From Apium graveolens (lineage: Eukaryota; Streptophyta; Magnoliopsida; Apiales; Apiaceae), in the NCBI RefSeq assembly GCF_009905375.1, contig NC_133647.1:48790506-48854505 (forward strand): 64,000 nt of DNA, read 5' to 3'. The stretch's first letter is position 1, and every line of letters starts with the position of its first letter. The notes beneath the pieces were generated by a model that saw only the letters and a program-made list of their open reading frames with translations, did not search any database and was not told the origin of the DNA. The translations under genes and the position numbers were made by a program. Positions 12,005 through 22,791 of the stretch are shown here, one piece after another.

Positions 12005-12977
12005 TGTTAGGAATATGTTGTGTACTTGATGATAAGATTAACAAAACACCTTAGTAGATTTAACTTAGTTAATTTTGTACCTCTCGACGGATGCTTTATT
12101 ACTATCCCGACGGATGATCTTTATAGTCCCAACGGATGAAAACTAAACATCCATCGAGAGTGTAGCGTATGTAACAATAAGATTTTAGCACATTTTTGCA
12201 AGCAAAAATGTGTAGATTCTGGAGGAGTATAAGTCATGTTGACTACTAATTGATATACAAAATAGGATGACTAATTGTAAGTATAAGATGTCTTGTAATT
12301 TTGTATAAATGAAATGAAGTCAAGTGACATAAAAGGCTCCCGGTGGATGGTTCACAAAGGCTCCCGACGGATGGTCAACAAAGGCTCCCGAAGGATGATC
12401 AACAATTTCCTGACGGATGATCTAATTCAAATATTTGTTGACAGTGACAATATAGTCATATGCATTGGGTGTTTGCAAATGGAATGTGGCAGCCTAATTG
12501 CAAGTGTTAGAGAACAAAGAAGAATTACCATTTCCATGCTATTGTGAAGACAGTCAAAGATACTAGAAAGAGTAATGAAGTAGCATGAATTTAGACTAGA
12601 TAAACTTTGTTTTATTTTCTTCTCTTATAATCATATAACTTGGTGACATATAAACCAAGTGTAGCAAGTAGAACAAATGAACTAAGCAAGCTTTTTCAGA
12701 GAAACATATCAAGCTGTATTCTTTAAGCATTTCTTTGTAGTTTTGTTTGTTCAACTTGTAAAGCAGCTGTAAACTATTCAAAGCTTCACAGGGTTCTCAA
12801 TTGATATATATATATATATCTGGTGGATACTTTCAAATCCACCAGAAAGTTTTAAAAGCTTGTGTTTCTATTACTAATATATTTTATCAAGTTAGAACAT
12901 TCTTTAATTTGAAAAAGTAACCGGAATTACATCCAACCCCCCTTCTGTAATTCTTGTTGTATTGTTAGAGAATAACA
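12005..12977 (+). repeat. 5' LTR of the outer Copia (973 bp)
   Basis: Runs from TGTTAGGAATATG to GAGAATAACA, directly before the primer site. It contains several CGACGGATG motifs (12085, 12108, variant 12130, complement 12149) and a 24-bp tandem array at 12332. The 3' part has CAACCCCCCTTCTG, as in the inner Copia LTR. The partner LTR is outside the window, so the 5' boundary rests on the switch from Copia gag on the other strand. Confidence 0.75.
12332..12419 (+). repeat. 24-bp tandem array carrying the CGACGGATG motif
   Basis: Three 24-bp units of the form AAAGGCTCCCGACGGATGGT plus CAAC (12332, 12356, 12380) and a degenerate fourth. A 77-codon open frame over it (12314-12547) is a by-product of the repeat. 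Confidence 0.8.
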
Positions 12978-12979
12978 AT

Positions 12980-12992
12980 TGGTATCAGAGCA
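12980..12992 (+). other. Primer-binding site, tRNA-Met type (outer Copia)
   Basis: TGGTATCAGAGCA, two bases after the LTR end. Confidence 0.85.
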
Positions 12993-13037
12993 AGCTCTTG
13001 AAGAACAAAGAGTATAAAGATCACAACAAACAACAAG

Positions 13038-14045
13038 ATGAACAAGAATGATGCTAGAGTTAAAATTCCATTTCTGAACAAAGAAAACTATCACCACTGG
13101 AAGGTGAAGATGCACCTACAACTTCTTTCTCAGGATGAGGCCTATGGGGATTGCATGGATAAAGGTCCTCATGTACCTATGAGAGCTGCAATTGGCAATG
13201 AACCATCTGTTCCAAAACCTAGGCATGAATGGTCAGATCCTGATATTGAGAAAGACATGAAAGATAAGAAGGCCATGAACATATTATTCAATGGTGTTCA
13301 TGGTGATATGTTTGATAACATCATTTCCTGTAAAACAGCCAAATATGTTTGGGACACAATACAGATTATTTATGATGGAACTGAGCAAGCAAGAGAAAAC
13401 AAGATGCAGCTCCTGATTCAGCAGTATGAGCACTTCCATTGTGAAGATAGTGAGTCACTCACTGATATTTTCAGTAGGTTTCAGAAACTACTGAATACTC
13501 TAAAACTGCATGGAAGGGTCTATCAAACAAAAGACTCTAACCTCAAGTTCCTTAGATCTCTCCCAAAAGAGTGGAAGCCAATGAAAGTCTCATTGAGAAA
13601 TTCTCAGGATTACAAGGAGTTCACCTTGGAGAGACTGTATGGCATCCTGAAAACTTATGAGCTTAAAATAGAGCAAGATGAAAGGATGGAGAAAGGAAGG
13701 AAGAAAGGAGGGTCCATAGCACTAGTTGCTGAGTTAGAGAAGGAGAAAGAGATTAAGGTAGAAGCTGTTGAATCTACATCAAAGATATTTGAAAGCAAGG
13801 GTAAAGGGCTGGCAGCTGAAAATGATGAACAGTTGAGTCAGGATGACATGGATGATATAGATGAGCATTTAGCATTTTTATCCAGAAGATTTTCCAAGCT
13901 CAAGTTCAAGAAGAACTTTGGATCTGCTAAGCCAAATAAAAACATGGTGGATAAATCCAAATTCAAGTGTTTCAAATATTGCTTAGCTGGTTATTTTGCT
14001 AATGAGTGTAGAAAGTCTGATTCTAGCAAAAAGAAGTTTGAGCCT
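13038..14045 (+). pseudogene. Outer Copia gag, N-terminal two-thirds, split by insertion
   Basis: The ATG at 13038 follows the primer site by 45 bp. The product is a SIRE-type gag: the N-terminal FLNKENYHHWKVKMHLQL, then the UBN2/retrotran_gag core with TAKYVWDTIQIIYDGTEQ, QQYEHFHCEDSESLTDIFSR and SNLKFLRSLPKEWKPM. A K/E-rich region and a degenerate knuckle (CFKYCLAGYFANEC, with the histidine lost) follow. The frame is open for 337 codons, but its last two codons and stop (14046-14051) come from the inserted inner Copia. Before the insertion the frame ran on into 40931. Gag forms the particle that packages element RNA. No stop occurs in this part. Confidence 0.85.
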
Positions 14046-14644
14046 TGTTAGATATACTTGATAATGTCATGTCTAATATGATTTGTGTTTAGTTTTCAGA
14101 TCTTTCTTAAACAGGACAAATGAGTACGTAACTGGAAATCAGCACTTATACTGAAGTCAGAACTTAAGTTATCAGTACTTAAGGTTGAGGAGATATTTAT
14201 CAGGAGATAATATCAGGACTTAAAGGAAACTTTCAGATAAGGAAGGCGGCTGATTGAAAGGAAAGAAGATCAAGAAAAATGCAAGAAGAGATATGCATGA
14301 AGAAGGAATTCTGTGAAGAATGGAATACTTGGAAGAAAAGATAACTGATTGATATATTTTAGGAAGCAAAATTATATTCCATATCAGTTAGCGATTATCT
14401 TGTAACTGTGTAGTATATAAACATAGACATAGGGTTTACACTATAAGTGATATCATTATCAAGAATATTATTCATTGTAACCCTAGCAGCTCTCGTGATA
14501 TTTGTTCATCACTGAGAGAGGACAGTTCTACATTGTAACAGAGTTTAATAAAGTTTGTTTTCTGTTACTTATGTTCTTTGAATTTGATTTAATTGTGCTA
14601 TACACTGTATTCAACCCCCCTTCTACAGTGTGTGTGACCTAATA
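14046..14644 (+). repeat. 5' LTR of the inner Copia (599 bp)
   Basis: TGTTAGATAT...GACCTAATA; the final CA of the 3' copy is TA here. A TATA-like GTATATAAAC lies near 14412, followed by AACCCTAGCAGCTCTCG. Confidence 0.92.
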
Positions 14645-14646
14645 AG

Positions 14647-14659
14647 TGGTATCAGAGCC
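14647..14659 (+). other. Primer-binding site, tRNA-Met type (inner Copia)
   Basis: TGGTATCAGAGCC, two bases after the 5' LTR. Confidence 0.87.
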
Positions 14660-14700
14660 TATCTATTAACATACAAACAGTTTAAGATCCAAAAACAATC

Positions 14701-17037
14701 ATGTCTGAAGCAGAAACTCCAACCAAGCCCACCAAAACTGAAGAACCTATAAAGACTCAAATCCATAGTCGATATGAGGCTATTAGAGTTCCCATACTGA
14801 AACCATCTGAATATCCTATATGGAAGGTGAGGATGACTATGTTTTTGGAAGCTACAGATCCAGAATATCTTGACAGAATCGATGAAGGACCTCACAAGCC
14901 AACAAAACTCGTTGTTGTAGTTGCAGGTGAAGCAGCAAAGTCTGTACCAAAGGAGAAGAGTGATTACACTGCTGAAGATATCGCATCAATTGCTAAGGAT
15001 GCTAAGGTACGACACTTGCTGCATCGTGCCATTGATAATGTAATGTCAAACAGGGTAATTAACTTCAAGACTGCAAAGGAGATATGGGATGCCTTGGAGA
15101 TAAGATGCCAGGGAACTGATTTGATTAAGAAGAAGATGAAGACAATACTCACTCAAGAGTATGAACACTTTGACTCAAAGCCTAATAAGTCATTGAGTGA
15201 TCTATATGACAGATTTGTCAAACTCTTGAATGATTTGTCACTAGTTGATAAGGAGTATGATCTTGAAGATTCAAACCTTAAATTCCTGTTAGCTCTTTCT
15301 GAAAGTTGGGATTTGAAGGCCACAATTATAAGAAACAACTATAATCTTGAAGAAACAACTCTTGATGAAATTTATGGGATGCTCAAGACTCATGAACTTG
15401 AGATGGAACAAAGAAGCAAGAGAAAAGGAGGAAATTCAAGGACAGTTGCTCTTAAGGCTGAGGAAGAATCCCCTAAAGCAGCTACCTCAAGGAAAGGCAA
15501 GGGAAAAGCGCTCATCACAAAGTCTGATACTGAGTCATCAAGTTCTGATAGTAATGATGACTCAGAAACTGAAAGCTTGCCTGAGATGGATGCTGATGAA
15601 GAGATGATGAAGCTGTGTGCTCTTATGGTGAAAGGAATCACAAGGATTGCATACTATAAATTCAGGAAGGGAAAGAAATTTTCCAGGAAAGGTGCAAGTT
15701 CTGATAAGAAGAGTTTCAGAAAATCTGAAGGCAAAGGAGGGAAGCCTGACAGAGGAGATTACACAAATGTTAAATGCTACAACTGTGATGAGAAAGGCCA
15801 CATATCTCCTGATTGCAAGAAAGTGAAGAGTGACAAAGGCAAGGCTCTTATCACAAAGAAAAAAAGCTGGACAAACACTTCAGATTCTGAAAGTGAGGTG
15901 AACTATGCCTTGATGGCAAATGCTGATAGTAGTTCTGAAGTTGCTGAGTTAAAGGTACCTCAAACTACTTATGCATTTCATACTGACGATATTACTGAGT
16001 TGAGAAGATATCTTAAAACCATGTTCATTAGTTATAAAGATCAAACTTTAACATGTGAAAGATTAACTTCTGAAAATCTTGCTTATAAAAAGAGGAATGA
16101 TTATTTAGAAAAAGAGTTAGTCTTGTTCCATCAAACTCAGAAAGATAGAGATGATGCTTTTTATGTTAGGGATGAAATACTTAAAATGAATGAATCTCTA
16201 AAAACTGAGTTAGAAAAGGAAAGAGAGATTATCAGGACTTGGACTAACTCTGGTAGAACAACTCAGAATCTGTTAAGTAGTGGAAACTGGAAAGAGGGCT
16301 TAGGTTATGGAGATGATAAAAATGATAAAAGAACTGTAGAAATTAAGCCTATAGTTGTTAAACAAAAGCCAAAGTTAAAACCTGTTAAGTTTGTAGCTGT
16401 AAAGTCTGAAACTGAGAAATCAGAAGTTAAAGAGGAATTAACTTCTGACAAACTAAAACAGGAAAAGACAACTGAAGTTAACGTAGGCTTAATGACAAAG
16501 AAGCAGCTTAAGCATAAGTTGAAAGATGTTCAGAATGTAAATAAGGTAAAGTAACCTAGGAAAAATAGGAATGGAAAGGAAGGTGTGAATAAAAGCAATG
16601 ATTATAAGCCTGTTCCTAATGCTCCTAGAAAAATATGTCATAACTGTGGAAGTTTTAACCATCTGGCTTCTTTTTGCAGGAAGAATAAGAACATAAACTC
16701 CTTACCTTCAAAGTCAGGAGTTAAGAGTCAGTCTGTTAGATATAGGCCATAAAATCCTTGTTTTCATTGTGGTAGTTTATGACATTCCATTTATACTTCT
16801 AAGGAATATCATAGTTTGTACTATGATTATTATCAAATAAAACCTTCTTTAAAGAAAGTTAGCATTGTTCCTTCTAGTGTAAGTTCTGATACAAAGTCTG
16901 ATAATGTAAATGCTGATAAGAAAAATGTTAACATAAACTCTGATGCAAAATCCGCTGCAAATGTTAACAAACTTAATAAGGCCAAAGGATCCAAGCAAGT
17001 CTGGGTCCTTAAAACTAATCATTAATGGTCTTTGTGA
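14701..17037 (+). pseudogene. Inner Copia gag (stops in C-terminal part)
   Basis: The ATG at 14701 lies 42 bp after the primer site. 617 codons are open to a TAA at 16552. The N-terminus has YPIWKVRMTMFLEATDPEYL; the gag core has TAKEIWDALEIRCQGTD, TQEYEHFDSKPNKSLSDLYD and SNLKFLLALSESWDLK; a zinc knuckle CYNCDEKGHISPDC lies near residue 360, followed by a long coiled coil. The same frame continues through a second knuckle (CHNCGSFNHLASFC) and a broken third one (16750-16800) to the protease. Stops at 16552, 16750, 16780, 17023 and 17035 interrupt it. At 16780 a TGG looks to have become TGA. S/D-rich stretches are encoded by TTCTGAT repeats. Confidence 0.85.
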
Positions 17038-20000
17038 TTGCAGGGCAACATGAAAAACATCCTAGTTCTGGACAGTGGATGTTCAGGATATATGACTGGA
17101 AATAAAGCCCTGCTATCAGACTTTATGGAGAAAGTTGGCCCAAGTGTTTCTTATGGAGATGGCAACATTGGAAAAACACTGGGATATGGCAATATCAATC
17201 TTGGGATTGTCATCATCAAAGAAGTAGCTCTGGTCTCAGGACTTAAACACAATCTCCTAAGTGTTAGTCAAATCTGTGACAGAGGTTATCATGTGGATTT
17301 CTTTGAAGAACACTGTGAAGTTGTAAGCAAATCTACAGGAAAAGTTGTTCTGCAAAGATACAGGCATGGTAACATTTATGAAGCCAAGCTTTCAACAAGT
17401 ACTGATGGTTCTGCAATCTGTCTGTTGAGTAGAGCATCAATTGAAGAAAGCTGGAATTGGCACAAGAAACTCTCTCATTTAAATTTCAACAATATAAATG
17501 AATTAGTCAAGAAAGATCTTGTGAGAGGACTGCCAAAATCAATATTTGCTCCTGATGGCCTTTGTGATTCTTGTCAGAAGGCAAAACAAAGAAAATCTTC
17601 ATTCAAGAGCAAGACTGAATCATCAATTCTTGAGCCTTATCACCTACTACATGTAGATCTATTTGGTCCAGTGAATGTCATGTTTATTGCAAAGAAGAAA
17701 TATGTTATGGTCATAGTGGATGAGTTCACCAGATACACATGGGTGTATTTCTTGCACACAAAAAGTGAAATTGCATCTATCTGGATTGATCATGTCAAAC
17801 AACTGGATATATTGGTCAAAGATTCTGTAAAGAGCATAAGAAGTGATAATGGCACTGAGTTCAAGAATTTGATCATGGAAGAGTTCTGCAAAGACCATGG
17901 AATAAAGCAGGAATTTTTTGCTCCTGGAACTCCACAGAAAAATGGAGTTGTTGAAAGAAAAAATAGAACTCTTATTGAAGCTGCACGAACTATGCTTGAT
18001 GAAGCAAAGCTACCAACCTATTTTTGGGTTGAAGCTGTGCAGACTGCTTGTTTTACTCAGAATGCAACACTCATTAACAAGCATGGAAAGACACCATATG
18101 AGATGGTGAAGAAAAAGAAGCCAAATCTGAAGTATTTTCATGTATTTGGATGCAAGTGTTTTGTTCTTAAGACTTATCCTGAACAGCTATCCAAATTTAA
18201 TTTAAAAGCTGATGAAGGAATTTTTGTTGGATATCCACTTTCCACAAAAGCCTTCAGAGTCTACAATTTAAGAACAATGGTTGTCATGGAATCTATCAAT
18301 GTCTCCTTTGATGATAAGAAGATTACTGGACTTAAAGATTTCAATGATCATGATCAGCTGAGATTTGAAAATGAAGACTTAAATTCTGATACTGAAAATC
18401 CTGACAGTCTAAATCCTGATACTGCAAACTCTGATGGATTAAACTCTGATGTTATTGAAACTGTGGTGACTACGCCAAAGGAAGATGAACCTGTGCAGTG
18501 GGAGCATACTAAAGATACAACCACATCTCAAGAAACATCAGAATATACAACTGGCTCTTCAAGTTCTGATTCATCAAGTTCTGATAAGCCAAGTTCTGAT
18601 AATTCTGAAAACTTAAATTCTGAAGGATCGAACTCAGACAGCATAGTTTCAAGGGGAGCATCAGAAAATGTTGATGAAGATAGCATGGATCATGGGGGAG
18701 CATCCAGTTTTAGAGAAAACCTTCCATCTGCAAGGAAGTGGACTAAATCATATACTCCTGACTTAATTATTGGAAATCCAAATGTAGGTGTCAGAACTAG
18801 AACAGCTACTTCAAGTGAATGTCTCTATAATTCTTTTCTTTCTCAGAATGAACCAAAGAAAGTGGAAGAAGCTCTTCAAGATGCTGATTGGGTGCAAGCA
18901 ATGCAGGAAGAGTTAAATGAATTTGAAAGAAATAAAGTCTGGATCCTAGTGCCAAGACCAAAGAACAGATCTGTTGTTGGTACAAAGTGGGTTTTCAGAA
19001 ACAAAACTGATAGTGATGGCATAATTACAAGGAATAAAGCAAGGCTGGTTGCAAAAGGATATTCTCAACAGGAGGGAATTGATTATGATGAAACATTTGC
19101 ACCGGTTGCTATATTGGAAGCCATAAGAATATTTTTGGCTTATGCTGCTCACAAAAAGTTTACTGTCTTTCAAATGGATGTGAAAAGTGCTTTTCTCAAT
19201 GGAGAATTGGAAGAGGAAGTATATGTTGAACAACCTCCAGGCTTTGTAGATTCCAAATTTCCAAATCATGTCTACAGGCTTGATAAAGCACTTTATGGCC
19301 TTAAGCAAACTCCAAGAGCATGGTATGAGACTTTAGCTCAGTTTCTTCTGGAAAGTGGATTTAACAGAGGAACTATTGACAAAACATTGTTCTACCTCAA
19401 CCATGGAAATGACTTACTTTTGGTGCAGATATATGTTGATGATATCATTTTTGGTTCTATAAATAACAGACTTTGCAAGAAGTTTGCCAAACTAATGCAG
19501 TCAAAATATCAAATGAGTATAATGGGGGAACTTAGCTACTTTCTGGGCCTTCAAGTCAAGCAGAATGAAGAAGGCACTTTTATTTGTCAATCCAAGTACA
19601 CCAGAAATTTGCTGAAGAAATTTGAAATGCAAGATTGTTCAAGTGCATCAACTCCCATGGCCACTGCAACAAAATTGGATAAGGATACTGGTAAATCAGT
19701 AGATATTACTGATTATAGAGGTATGATTGGCTCTCTACTCTATCTAACTTCTAGTAGACCTGATATCATGTATGCTACCTGTCTTTGTGTAAGATTTCAA
19801 GTAGATCCAAGAGAACCTCACTTAACAGCTGTGAAAAGAATTTTCAAGTATCTTAAGGGAACAGCTGATCTGGGATTGTGGTATCCCAGAGAATCAGATT
19901 TTAAACTAATAGGTTACTCAGATGCAGATTTTGCAGGATACAAAATTGACAGGAAAAGCACAAGTGGAAGCTGCCATTTTCTTGGAGGCAGATTGGTTTC

Positions 20001-20388
20001 TTGGTTTAGCAAGAAATAAAAGTCAATTTCCACATCAACTGCAGAAGCAGAGTATATTGCTGCAGGAAGCTGTTGTGCACAGATTCTTTGGATGAAGAAT
20101 CAGTTACTGGATTATGGGTTAACATATTTTAAAATCCCTATTTACTATGATAATCAAAGTGCTATTGTTATGACAGGTAATCCAGTTCAACGCACAATGA
20201 CAAAGCACATCAGCATTAGGTACCACTTCATAAGGGAACATGTGGATGAAGGTACAGTGGAATTGCACTTTGTTCCAACAGACCAACAACTAGCAGATAT
20301 CTTCACAAAACCACTGTGTGAAGCTACTTTTACAAGATTGGTAAATGAACTTGGAATGGTTTCAGGTTCTTTCTCTAAATCTGCTTAG
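17038..20388 (+). pseudogene. Inner Copia pol: protease, integrase, reverse transcriptase, RNase H
   Basis: Same frame as gag, open for 993 codons to a TAA at 20017. Domains in order: protease with [14 protein letters not shown]; the GAG-pre-integrase HHCC region ([10 protein letters not shown]...CDSCQKAK); integrase with the catalytic triad in [18 protein letters not shown] and [11 protein letters not shown]; a linker rich in SSSD; reverse transcriptase with [43 protein letters not shown] and YVDDIIFG; RNase H with YSDADFAG. The stop at 20017 falls where the outer Copia keeps a CAA codon (NKKQNSVSTST), so one C-to-T change truncates it. The frame continues past the stop (AEAEYIAAGSCCAQILWMKN...QQLADIFTKPL) to 20388. 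Otherwise almost intact. Confidence 0.9.
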
Positions 20389-21720
20389 TTTTTGTTCTAA
20401 TGCATCAGACTTTATGATCAATATTTACAGATATTACTATTTTTGTGTATTCTGTGCTTAATTGAAAATTGCTTAATTACTGATTGTTGTCTGATGTGAA
20501 TTTCTAAACTCTGATAGTGATATATATTTTTCTGTGATTATTCAATCCGATGAGGATAACTATGCCAGATGCTGACCTAGTAGTCTTTAAAATATGAAAG
20601 ATCCCATGTTTGAAGTAATTGTTTATGTGGAAGTCTCTTAACACAAGCAAATTCTGATACTGAGCTTAGTTGAAGTTTACTTTGTGTATCTCATTACTAA
20701 GTCACAAACTGGAATAGTGCTTCTTATCTGTTAAGTTATGATGTTAGTAAATCTGATGGATGTACTAAGTGCTGATAAACCTCACTTATCAAAAGAAAAA
20801 GAAAAAGAAATTAAACTCAGGTACTCCTTTGAGATCTAGAGTAAAATTGTGGAAGGGAAGACCCAAGTGCATTGCTGGTATTAAGTAATATGCATCAAAA
20901 AAGAAAAATAAATATTTTCTTGGTGACTTTTCACACTCTATGATTACTGGAGAAATACTTTGATAATAGCATAAATTCTGATAAGCAGTCGTGACTCACT
21001 TACACTGAGAAGCCACTGTAAAATAGAATTTCAAAAGATGCATAAAATGAGCACAAAACAGTTGAGGTGGATTCATGCATGTACTCATTCTAAAGTAGAC
21101 TTCAGAATCATGATAGATTTTGAGTAAAGTTCTTAATTATGCCTGATTTCTAAGATATACTGAAGTGAATTAGACTTTAATCTTTATCTGATATTTAGCT
21201 TACTGCACACACATACACTCCATATGAATGATGAAAATTATAGTGGTGATAAATATTGTTTTAGATGAACGATTAAGTGTTAGTTGCATAAATTCTGAGG
21301 ACAAGTAATGATGGAAGTTCTGATGATTAAGTTCTGAAGAAACGAAATCAGAATTTGTGTGAAGAATTACAGAAATGGGCATTCACTTTTCGAGTTAAGA
21401 AATCATGTTCTGATGACTGTTAAGTTCTGATATAAGTCTAAGTTCTGATATTAAACTCTGATTCTTTACTTGACTTATTTGTTATTAAAATCTAAAACAA
21501 TCTTATTTAAAATCGAAATATGTTTGGGTGAGATATTAACAGTCAACATCATTTGGGTTAGTGGTACTCGTCTATGCATAGTAATTTTTACTTGTTTTGT
21601 GTGCGCATTAAATCCTGTTTTAAACTTCCAATGGTTGTTATTATTCTCATCAGTCTAGGGAGACGAGGTATAATTATTTCTACCTATAACCATTCAATTT
21701 TCCTTGTGTCTCTTGATATT
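20389..21720 (+). other. Post-pol spacer of the inner Copia
   Basis: About 1.3 kb with no credible coding frame. AT-rich, with many copies of TTCTGAT/ACTCTGAT, densest at 21290-21470. Confidence 0.6.
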
Positions 21721-21722
21721 CC

Positions 21723-21736
21723 ATTGGCTATATAAA
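21723..21736 (+). promoter_or_regulatory. Internal promoter candidate: inverted CCAAT and TATA box
   Basis: ATTGG (inverted CCAAT) then TATATAAA at 21729-21736, about 68 nt before the ATG of a small ORF, with a C/T-rich leader between. This is a plausible class II promoter inside the element. Confidence 0.5.
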
Positions 21737-21803
21737 CCAACACCTCATTCCAGCCAACACATCTCTCAATTTCTCTCAAACTCATTTTTTTCTCATCACA
21801 AAC

Positions 21804-22016
21804 ATGGTTCATTTCAATTTAGTTCTGAACTATGACACTTTCACTATCAATTTGAGGTGTACTGAATGGCAGCAGGAATGGCATGTCACTGCCATTCCTG
21901 ATGAAATTTGGGACTTAGTTCCCCAAGAGGTCCTCACAGACCTCTTGTTCTTCTACATGGACTATCATCGCCATCTTGAGCGTTTGAAAGAAGAACGGAG
22001 AGAACCTCTCCGATAG
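21804..22016 (+). CDS. Small ORF between pol and env-like ORF, 70 aa, unknown
   Basis: The ATG follows a TATA box and pyrimidine-rich leader with the good context AAACATGG. The product begins MVHFNLVLNYDTFTINLRC, is acidic and W-rich in the middle (EWQQEW, PDEIWDLVPQEVLTDLLFF), and ends in a charged helix (HRHLERLKEERREPLR). I do not recognise it. After the TAG the frame reads on 23 more codons to TAA (ending RKKK), so the TAG may be a decayed CAG and the original product about 94 aa. No signal peptide or membrane segment is seen. The outer Copia has only about 520 bp between pol and its env-like ORF and appears to lack it. It could be a spurious frame, but promoter, start context and position argue against that. 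Confidence 0.5.
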   Translation: MVHFNLVLNYDTFTINLRCTEWQQEWHVTAIPDEIWDLVPQEVLTDLLFFYMDYHRHLERLKEERREPLR

Positions 22017-22635
22017 CAGGAGCGAATCATTCATCTCGCTATTCTTTTTGTTGATAGTAGGAAGAAGAAATAATTGTTATCTATCTGTTTCTCTTCACCG
22101 TCAGCTTTGTCTGGCTTCTTAGCTTAGGACTATTGATGTTAGGATTTGTAGCTTAGGACAATCTTGTACTTTCAAACATGTAATTTAAATTTCATGAAAT
22201 GTATTTGCTCAATATATAAATGAAATTTTATATTCATGCAAGATTTTGTCTCTGAGTCATTTGATATTCTGATAACATTTTAAATCCTGATACTAACCAT
22301 ATTCTGATGACCTTTTTAGCTCTGATACAAATCAAGTTCTGATTCTGACGTGGCAGTATTTGTTTACTTGGTTTATTAATGGTCATTTTCTCATTGGTCA
22401 TAATTTTACAGAATATTGGTAAGGCAGTAATAAAAAATTTATTAAGTGGGAACAATTTTTAAAATTTATATTAAAACTGAACTACCTTGATTAATGGGAT
22501 TACTTGGTAAGTGGAACAGTTTTTCCTTGAAAAACTGCATGTGATAAATAATGATTACTGAATACCTGTGCCCATTAATTATCTTTTACTGCTGCATGTC
22601 TGACAGGTGTCTCAACGGTTACTTTTTCTACCGTG
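22017..22635 (+). other. Spacer between small ORF and env-like ORF
   Basis: Non-coding. A possible poly(A) region with AATATATAAATGAAA-type sequence lies near 22210, and a cluster of TTCTGAT/TCCTGAT motifs at 22260-22350. Confidence 0.5.
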
Positions 22636-22643
22636 TATAAGTA
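22636..22643 (+). promoter_or_regulatory. Weak TATA-like box upstream of the env-like ORF
   Basis: TATAAGTA followed by a long CTCT-rich leader ending at the ATG 22792. The spacing (about 155 nt) is reasonable for a leader; the box itself is weak. Confidence 0.3.
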
Positions 22644-22791
22644 AAAGAGAGAAAAGATTGTAAAATCTTTTATTTACTTTCATATTTTATCTCTCTCTTT
22701 TTACTTTTATTCTCTCTCATCTACTGACGATTTTTTCATACAGACATTTTCTCAAACACCTTACAGGCAATTTTCTTTCTCACGAATTCTC

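Noticed and set aside
12314..12547. 77-codon frame with KGSRRM repeats
   Set aside because: Product of the 24-bp tandem array within the outer Copia LTR.
12980..14659. TGGTATCAGAGC occurrences as possible tRNA gene fragments
   Set aside because: They sit exactly after LTR ends and are primer-binding sites; no tRNA fold around them.
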